DNA of 64,000 nt from Galaxea fascicularis. Lineage: Eukaryota; Cnidaria; Anthozoa; Scleractinia; Euphylliidae. The position numbers and the translations under genes are program-made. Below the pieces are notes generated by a model. The model searched no databases. It was given only the letters and a program-made list of their open reading frames with translations, and was not told the origin of the DNA. This document shows, piece by piece, positions 56,773 to 64,000 of this stretch. Location of the stretch: the NCBI GenBank assembly GCA_948470475.1, contig OX419335.1, positions 29,096,191 through 29,160,190 on the forward strand, in the 5' to 3' direction. Numbering within the stretch: position 1 is the first letter of the stretch; each line of letters begins with the position of its first letter.

Positions 56773-59099
56773 ATAATGCTGTGAATTAAGTTAGGCAAGA
56801 AGCAAATATTAAAAGGAGTAACATTGTTTTCTTCACACATATGCGACGTCAAGGGACCTTCTCATAAATATTTCGGGTATTGTAGGTATTTGCGTAAATG
56901 CATGGTGATGAGTATCCTGTCCCCCACGACCATAATAGCTGTAAATTTAAAGTTATTCTGCTATGCACAATCAACAACGGACAGCATCTATGGTTGAAAA
57001 TAGTTACAACAAGTGAAAGAAACCAATAATTTGATTATTGCCGTTCTTTTTATCGCTTGGGAGGCTTTGCAACTCGACTCAAAAATAAATGTTTAAGGGT
57101 GCTCACTCCACAATTTCTTACCCGATCATGCCTGCTGCGTGCGATGTATTCTTGTATAGATATATAATGCGCAAAATCGCACAATTTTTTTTTCAGACCA
57201 AACGGTGATTTTCCGCTACTCGTTTTCAGATCACATATGTAATTTATAGTGTCTCTTGCTAATCCATTAATCATGACCTCACGTTAAAGGTGTTCCAACT
57301 GCATCAATTTTCTTTTTGGAGTTGGGTCGTTTATTTTATTTTAGATCTCGCTGAGCTTGCGCCTTGCAAAAGGCAAATAATAATAATAAAAAAATAAATT
57401 TGGAAACGAATGACTTGATCAGTGGGAGTGCTATAGTTTTATCCTCTTGTTCTATTTCTATCTAATATTTTAGTCGTAAAATTGTCTGGACTTGAAGAGA
57501 GAATTTAGAACGGCTTTTTGCTATGATGCAAACTGAGTTCAAGAGAGGTATCTGTATGGTATGTGTGTGTTTCCCACAAAAGATCATTATTTGATTGTTG
57601 TCTAGAGTAATCGCTATATAACTGGTCGAAATTTCGAAAACATCTGATTTCAGAAATACAGCAATTCAAAAGTTAATCAAAACGTCTTTAAATTTACCTC
57701 ATTTTGAATTTTATCTGTCTACAAAAATCAAAGAGAGGCAAAAGACGTTTCCATTTTTTGCGTAATACGACTTCTCCTGTACATCCTGTGGGGTATACAT
57801 TATATGAAGCAAAATTTTGGCATCACGTTAAATTTAGCGATTTGAATTACCTGTGTTTAGCGGCACCTTAATCGTATTTTAGTTGTTTTCCGTAAAATTT
57901 TGGAACACAATGCGGCTAATCAGTTTCGCGATTCTACGAACAGAGTAATTGTTTACTGGACATCTATCAGAACAGTTACGATACGCTTTGTCGCAGTTAA
58001 CAAACAATTCAAAAGAAAACTCTAAATTTAAAATAAAGACGTTTTTTCAGGGTGGAGGAGAACCACCAATTTTTATAGAGGGAGCATTGCGTGTCTCGTA
58101 AACAGTGATCAGTCTTCTTTTAATCGATAGTCTGATGTGCAAAAAAACTTGACAAAGCGTGCGGAAACTGTCTTGAAATACTATTATATTTCTGATTATG
58201 TTTTAACGTTCAAACAAACTTCAAGTTAAATCCGATGTAGGCGTTTTTTCGCTCGACAGCTTAACACAAAGAATTAATCATTAATTTCACTCTAGTGAAA
58301 TGACATCTCATTGGTTAAACTCTTATGGCGATAAGTAATAGCATGTGATATCAGCCAATAGTGCTCTTTGCTGAACATCTGCTGTCTATTAAGTTTCCTT
58401 TTTCTCACTATAACAGAAACAATATTTTGCTTTTACCGACGCCAGAGATTTGCTTCGTTTCTTAATATTTGAATCAGCGTGGGGTGATCAAATTGGAAAT
58501 TGAAGCGTTTTTAGTATACCGGTGATTTCTTTCCGAGGCCGCCGAAATTTGCGGTGTCCTGGACAGGTTGCTAACGCAAGCTTCACGAAGATCAATGTCT
58601 TTTGATTATCGCCTAAGTTTATCGCTGAACTTCATCAACACGTTAACCGCGGAGAATTTCTCATTGATATAGCTAGTTCTTTTCGCCTACGCAAAGCGGC
58701 TCTATACCGGTCAAGACAAAGAATAAGGCGGTGGGAAATTTCTTTCTCTTTTGCAGTTCAGTAAGGTGACAAACACTTATTATCCGCTGTCAAACTTGTT
58801 GTCGTAAAGGCTGAACACCTTGAAAATCGACCAGCACTTGTCTGTACATTAGTTGCGTTCGAAGCAACTTTAGGCCGGAGAACGAGGATAAAAATCGAGC
58901 GTCTTTCGACTGGAAGATATTCAGAACGTGAACTTGGAGAAGATCTTTGAGAAACAAAACAGAATCGCAAATATCTACGCAGGCGAAAGAAAGAGAAAAA
59001 GAAATTAATGCGGAGAAAGATATATAGTTAACATTTATAGCTGAAAAGGTAACTTAGCCAACTGCCTGCTGGTAACTCAATTTCGATCCCAAGTGAAGA
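56773..59099. other. Intergenic DNA and presumed promoter/5' UTR of TMEM163-like copy B
   Basis: No exon or repeat assigned. A CCAAT motif (agccaatag) lies near 58353 and a 'ctataac' near 58410, but neither can be tied to a start site. Confidence 0.4.
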
Positions 59100-59918
59100 A
59101 TGGAGAAATTACAAGAAGGGAGTGCAACATCCACGAAAGCTAGATTGTTGGAGGAAAAAGCGCCAATGAAACTGACAGCGGAGGCGACGAAACCTCAAGA
59201 TGATTTTGGCACTTTTCCTTGCGTGTCCCCTTATGACGACGAAGGTAGAAAACAACAAGTCAAACTTTCAGTCCACGAGAAGCTACGCTGGCGCCGTGCG
59301 GCGTTAGCCGTGTCTTTTGCTTCAATGTACGTTACAATGATGCTCGCAATCGCGTCGTTTGTGAGTTCGAGCATTTCAGAGAGCTCGGCCGCGTTTGCCA
59401 TTGCTTTCGATGCTCTGCTTGGTGTTGTTTCGTCAGGCGTAATTGTGTGGCGTTTTTACCACGGCGTTAACGGCGATTTAGGGCCCGAAAAGGAACGCAA
59501 AGCGTGTCTTGTTATAGCGGTATGCTTCATTTTATCGGCTGTCATGATGCTCGCACGAGCGATCGAGTTTCTCGTCAGCGATTTGGAGCCGAGGCAAACT
59601 ATCGCTCTTATTTCTATCTCGGTTGTGGGATTTTTGTGTTACTCGGCTTTCTTCTGGCTGAAATTCCGTATTGCTGATAAGCTGCAAAGTTTGGCGTTGC
59701 GAATCGACTCGATAGACTCAGCCTGCGGTGCTGCAATGGCGCTTGGTTTGATTATAAGCACGATCATTTACAGTGAAATGCATTCAACATGGTGGTTGGA
59801 CTCGGGTATTGCTGTGGCGATCGCTTTTGTCACTTTCTGTTATGGCTGTCTGATTATTTTTAAAGTCCTGTGGAAGAAGGAGAAATTTGGAATTCCCGAG
59901 GAATACGAACTGTTCTGA
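59100..59918 (+). CDS. TMEM163-family membrane protein (copy B), intronless, 272 aa
   Basis: This is a second member of the family of the gene at 41982-42803 and clearly diverged from it. The ATG at 59100 has context gaagaATGg and the frame runs to TGA at 59916-59918. The N-terminus (1-64) is hydrophilic. Membrane segments are near 66-90, 97-119, 134-159, 166-188, 203-224 and 230-257. The signature SSAAFAIAFDALLGVVSSG (95-113) keeps Asp104 but has Gly108 at the second metal-site position. The fifth segment begins RIDSIDSACG (Asp203, Asp206). WWLDSGIAVAIAF (231-243) matches the last-helix motif of vertebrate TMEM163 (YLDGSIGVLIG). The expected role is zinc efflux or vesicular zinc loading; the specific metal is inferred. 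AATAAA follows at 60149-60154. Confidence 0.87.
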   Translation: MEKLQEGSATSTKARLLEEKAPMKLTAEATKPQDDFGTFPCVSPYDDEGRKQQVKLSVHEKLRWRRAALAVSFASMYVTMMLAIASFVSSSISESSAAFAIAFDALLGVVSSGVIVWRFYHGVNGDLGPEKERKACLVIAVCFILSAVMMLARAIEFLVSDLEPRQTIALISISVVGFLCYSAFFWLKFRIADKLQSLALRIDSIDSACGAAMALGLIISTIIYSEMHSTWWLDSGIAVAIAFVTFCYGCLIIFKVLWKKEKFGIPEEYELF

Positions 59919-60148
59919 GAACTCAAAAAGGGTAATTCTTTGAAATGACATGATACCTTTCACCGAACAAACCGTGAAAACTGTGAACCATATTTTTCTC
60001 CTTAAAAAATTAAAATTTTTAGCGGAAGTGCACAAAACACCTGTGAGAAACGTTTTTATTTTCACACAAAATTTCCTTTTAAGTTTACTCTATAAAAAAG
60101 TTACTGCTATTACTATTAAAGTAAGCTAAACATATTGTAAATATACGA

Positions 60149-60154
60149 AATAAA
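60149..60154 (+). terminator. Candidate poly(A) signal for TMEM163-like copy B
   Basis: AATAAA lies 231 bp downstream of the stop codon, the first clean hexamer after the gene. Confidence 0.45.
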
Positions 60155-62184
60155 AGTTCCCTGCTGATCACAACTTCTGTACATTGAGAACAATCACGAT
60201 AATATGAGTTGTTATTGGTGACAAATGAAAGACGGGAAAACAGAAAAACTCAATCGATCACCTTATATCAAAAAGCATTCATAAATATGTAATGCTACGT
60301 TCATAGTGTAAAAAGGTACATGAACTTAATAAGAATTAAGAGAAACTGGAAACCTTGTGGTTTGTAATCTATCGGTCTTCGTTTGTTAAAATCTGAATAT
60401 GGAATTGAATGCCATGTCAATACACATCTATATAACATGCAGATCAACTTTACACCATATTGAAATGCTGATTCATATCCTGTCTACAACAGTCTGAGGA
60501 TAAACCATTGCTTTTTTATGTAAATGCATTTTTAGATGAGTCAAATCAGATAGCCTCACGATGCACTGGTTCAGGTTAACTGTTTATAAGATTTTATAGC
60601 TTTGTTTCGATTGAACTGATAATTTTGAGTTATTATAAGCAGTGTCAGGGACTTAGAATTCATCAAAATACTGTAATATGCAAAATTTTTTGAACTCGTT
60701 TTTAAATAGCAATTAAATATGGAAATATGGAAATAATACCGTAAGCATGGACACTTCGTGACACCGTATTTTTCTCCTTTTTGGTGAAAAATCTTTTATA
60801 AAATAACAATTCCAAGAGGAATTAGTCTAAGGGAAATGAAAAAGCTTGTATGTTATTTAATTAGTAAAAATGCCGCGCTTAGCGTGTATTTCCTCACTTT
60901 TCCTTAAAAATTTCTCCAAGAGTTTAATTCAATCAAAAAATGGTTCAATCAGTTTGGAGTATTTAATACAGTAAATCTTTTCATGATTTTTGGAATGTTT
61001 TAAAGGGATAGAAGTTGGGAAGGGGGTGAGGGGGGGTTGTTAAAAATTATGAAAAAGTTGGAAAATGTTGGAATCGAAGGTGGTTAGAAATCAAAAGTGA
61101 CAAAGGCCAGACAGCATGCTACCACAACAAGGTGCCCCTGATTTCTGTGCATATCCATTTCTAGCCTTCTTTCTCTCCTTGTCAATTCACCCCATTTTCC
61201 AGAAAGATTTAACTAGACTCCCCCCCTTAATAAAACAGTCATCCCACTCGCGCTTGTTGGATATCAAGGCTGCACGCCTCGTCGGGTATCGACCACCTCA
61301 TATCCATCAGGCGCTTCAAATATAAAATACCTTGAACTAATCACTTCACATAAAAAAATCGCAATGTTTCGTTCGCTTATGGCCACCCTTCTTCCGGCAT
61401 CTCATCGCCTAATAAAGACAAATGGGCAGTCGAAACAACGCGATCGTATATCTAAAGTGACTACATTGCCGGTCAGAAAAACGAGAATACATTTTAATGT
61501 CACTGGAAACAAATATTTCAATAACACGATGCAAATTCCACCGTCACAAATATAATTTATTTCGCCACAAATAATATTTTACATCACTCTTCTTTATCTA
61601 TTTGAAATAACTGACTACAAGGAAGGAATGAGAATTAATAGACTTTCCATAATTTATAGTCCTTCCACAGAAACTATATTGTCTTCTCCTGCCATATTAA
61701 AAATACTTTCCCAGCCTTCGAACTCTAAAGGATAATTTATTTTCCCAGTTAGAAATATTTCTGAAAATGTTCTTGTCTATTAATTTGAAAACACCATATT
61801 TTTTAACTAGTTACGAAACGCGCCATTTCCACGACCCGGTTTGAGGTATAGATTAATTTTACACGCCAGTCCCTTAGAAAATAGTGCGTCAATTGGCTTC
61901 TTCCTTGTAATTGTTTTACACCACTGGTGAATGAACAGGCCTGCAAAAACAAACCGTTTCAGTCGACGGAAGTTATTTTTGTTCTGTCAGCTGAACCACA
62001 AACACATTATCCCTCGTGAAAAAAACGATATGACAACAAATGATTTTCTCATAGCACAATTCCTCTTACTACTTTAACCTTCAAAACTTACCAATTGAAT
62101 GACACGCTAGTCTTACAAAAACTTCTAATCAATTGGTAACTGAAAGACAAAAAAAGACAATTATGATAAAATATACCGTTACAC
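60155..62184. other. Intergenic DNA and possible 3' part of the golgin-like gene
   Basis: A possible minus-strand last exon begins near 61936 (acceptor TTTTTGCAG), open in more than one frame, so not called. TTTATT (AATAAA on minus) occurs near 61558. Confidence 0.4.
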
Positions 62185-63823
62185 CAAAATCACGCGATAC
62201 TCCAGCTTGATGAAAACCATTTGGCAGAAAACCACTTTCAGTAAAAGGCCCAGTACGAACCTTCCATTCCATTGCTTCCTTAACGCATTTTTCTTCTTTT
62301 GGAGTGAATCTTAACAGGTAACCTATCACGTTAATCAGCTGGCGTGACTGAAAATAAAAACACAAACTAAGCAGTTAAAAACAACGTCATAGCGAGGCCT
62401 TTTTTTAATGGCAATAAAGAGGACAACTAAAATCAAGTGAAGTGAAAAGCGTTCCGTGTTCAATCATTAAACTAATTAATAAATGGATAAATAAAGTAAT
62501 TTCTCCTTCTTATCACCATCATTGTCGTCGTCATTATTATTATTATTATTACCTGCTTGTTTGAGCTGCACATGTACTTTAAAACAACATGTTTTAAATA
62601 TCTGACTTGGAGTTAAGGTTCTGTTTATAATGATTTGGACCTCTTTGCAGGACATGTTCACCAAAGAGGAGGACAAATAAATGACTGAATGGCTCACTGC
62701 GTCACTACACAACTGAGTAAAAGTTGCTGACTGAATAACTGTCATGATTGATTGACCGACCAATGGCGGAACTGACCCACTGAATGACAAACAGCTCAAC
62801 TCCCAGCCTGAGACCCTACCTGATTGACTGGGCGACAGACAGACTGGATAAAGTAATTATATATATATAATGACCTTATCGACCGATTCACTCACAAGAT
62901 GATGACCGAATCACTGGATAGTCAATTGGAAGACCCGCCTTATAAATTCACTCACAGACGAAACCATTCATTGATTTACTTGCTCAAAGAATGAAATGAC
63001 TGAGTGACACACTAATTCGTGGATTTGTAAACTAACAGCCTAATTGATCGACTGATTTACTGACAGGGTCATTGTTGGACAGACTCACTCGTTATACAAC
63101 TAGCTGACTGAATGATTCTACAGAGCACCAGAAAGAAGAGTCACAAAGTCAATGAGCACATCGTTGACAAAAGGATACTTAAAATTCATGTCGAGATATT
63201 CATGTCTATCCTTCTCTTCATCACTGGGCGTCATGACGTCACCATTCGGGGTACCGGGACTTCTCCTCTCCATACACTCCTCTCCAGGGGCCGACATTTT
63301 CTAGAAGAGATTCCGATGCAGGGTTTCAATTAAACAGCAGAAATTTTCTATGTTTCTTTATACTGGCAGCCGTAAGTGAGCGTACTGTCCTCAACACGAA
63401 GCAAGCGACGTACCCATTAACCAACAGGGCCAGTTGGGATTCTTAACTCTGTTGTTCTCATTTGTATTATTTGTTTCGTTGTCCCTGAAAAGCCCCTCCA
63501 GGGGAGTGGTCAATTAAGTAATTATTTATCTAATTATTATAACACATGTACTCTTGAAATCCATCAGCAAGTCACCCCATCAGTTCTCATTCAGCAACGA
63601 GTTAAGACTTGAAGCCATCAATATCAGTGCAATCCCCACACCCTGAACAATCCACCACGCTACTTGACAAAACATCAAGGCAAAAGAAGAAAGGAAGGAA
63701 TCAAGAGGCAGAAAGACGAAAAAGGAAATGCTAATGACGGAGTGATTTATATAGTTCTCTTACCAGTTCACGTTGGAACGCTTTCTTTAATTCGATTATT
63801 TTAGCTTGAAGAAGTCTTATTTT
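62185..63823 (-). CDS. Golgin-97 (GOLGA1)-like protein, C-terminal exons with GRIP domain, partial
   Basis: Four minus-strand exons join in frame: 63823-63764 (20 codons of coil ending ELKKAFQREL), 63300-63179 (acidic linker ending in MNF plus AA), 62601-62553 (A|TAT...: YLKHVVLKYMCSSNKQ), and 62347 to about 62185 (SRQLINVIGYLLRF, then TPKEEKCVKEAMEWK). Together they rebuild a GRIP domain, NFKYLKHVVLKYM plus the second helix pair, very like golgin-97 (NFEYLKHVVLKFM). GRIP domains dock golgins on trans-Golgi membranes through ARL1; the conserved Tyr of the 'YLK' motif is present. The acceptors and donors are canonical, but that for exon 62601 has a weak pyrimidine tract. The 3' end is unsettled: the frame would reach a stop at 62129 through hydrophobic, intron-like sequence, or splice near 62185 to sequence around 61936. 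The N-terminal coiled coil lies beyond the window. Confidence 0.75.
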
Positions 63824-64000
63824 CTGGAGACAAAGACAAAGATATCCGTTAGGGTCACAGATCACAATTTACAGTTATGGTGGAACAAAACAACTCACAA
63901 TCAAATTATCTTAGATGACAATCCGAAGGTAAAGGTGACGTAAAGCCACCAATACTGTTTGTGCTCCCATAAACCAAGAAGCATTTGTGCCGAGTCATTG

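Noticed and set aside
41982..59918. Large recent inverted duplication carrying both TMEM163-like genes and the 500-bp repeats
   Set aside because: The genes are much more diverged than the repeats, the spacings are unequal, and no other flanking similarity was seen.

Overview
The window is eukaryotic nuclear DNA, AT-rich, with GT-AG introns and a dense load of transposon relics. It most resembles an anthozoan cnidarian, probably a stony coral. That is inference, from the mix of Penelope-type (GIY-YIG) retroelement pieces, many short inverted-repeat elements, a tRNA-headed SINE, TTAGGG-type telomere repeats and animal genes for centrosome, Golgi and TMEM163-type proteins. No bacterial-style operons, CRISPR array or viral genome was seen.

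Layout: (1) 1-7283 is repeat-rich DNA: a 5'-truncated Penelope-like fragment (1565-2311, minus), a 21-bp minisatellite (2430-2870), a 1.8-kb minisatellite of 27/28/30-bp units (4435-6215), a perfect 59-bp inverted repeat (6576-6725) and a retroelement end with a hammerhead-like motif (7013-7047). (2) 7284-41261 (+) holds 39 exons of one long coiled-coil gene of the CDK5RAP2/PDE4DIP (myomegalin)/centrosomin type. The 5' end is outside or not visible; the stop is at 41259-41261. The exons sum to 5265 nt, an exact multiple of three, with compatible phases at every junction. Its introns carry MULE-like elements with 9-bp target duplications, TTAA-flanked elements, another GIY-YIG relic and another hammerhead-like motif. 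(3) 41982-42803 (-) is an intronless TMEM163-family gene, tail to tail with the coiled-coil gene. (4) 42804-59099 is intergenic: a Penelope terminal repeat (~45.1-45.5 kb), SINE pieces, a degraded LINE reverse transcriptase (50823-51340, minus), an inverted pair of ~500-bp repeats (47.4 and 56.3 kb) and an interstitial telomere array inside a CCAATATTGG minisatellite (52640-53712). (5) 59100-59918 (+) is a second intronless TMEM163-family gene. (6) 62185-63823 (-) holds the last recognisable exons of a golgin-97 (GOLGA1)-like gene encoding a split GRIP domain; its 5' part lies beyond the right edge.

The genes look like independent animal genes rather than a functional cluster: a centrosome/Golgi scaffold, two likely zinc-handling membrane proteins and a trans-Golgi tether. 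The most noteworthy signals are four hammerhead-ribozyme-like motifs at retroelement ends, the paired TMEM163 genes with a rearranged acidic metal-site pattern, the frame-neutral exon architecture of the coiled-coil gene, and the telomere array embedded in a palindromic minisatellite.
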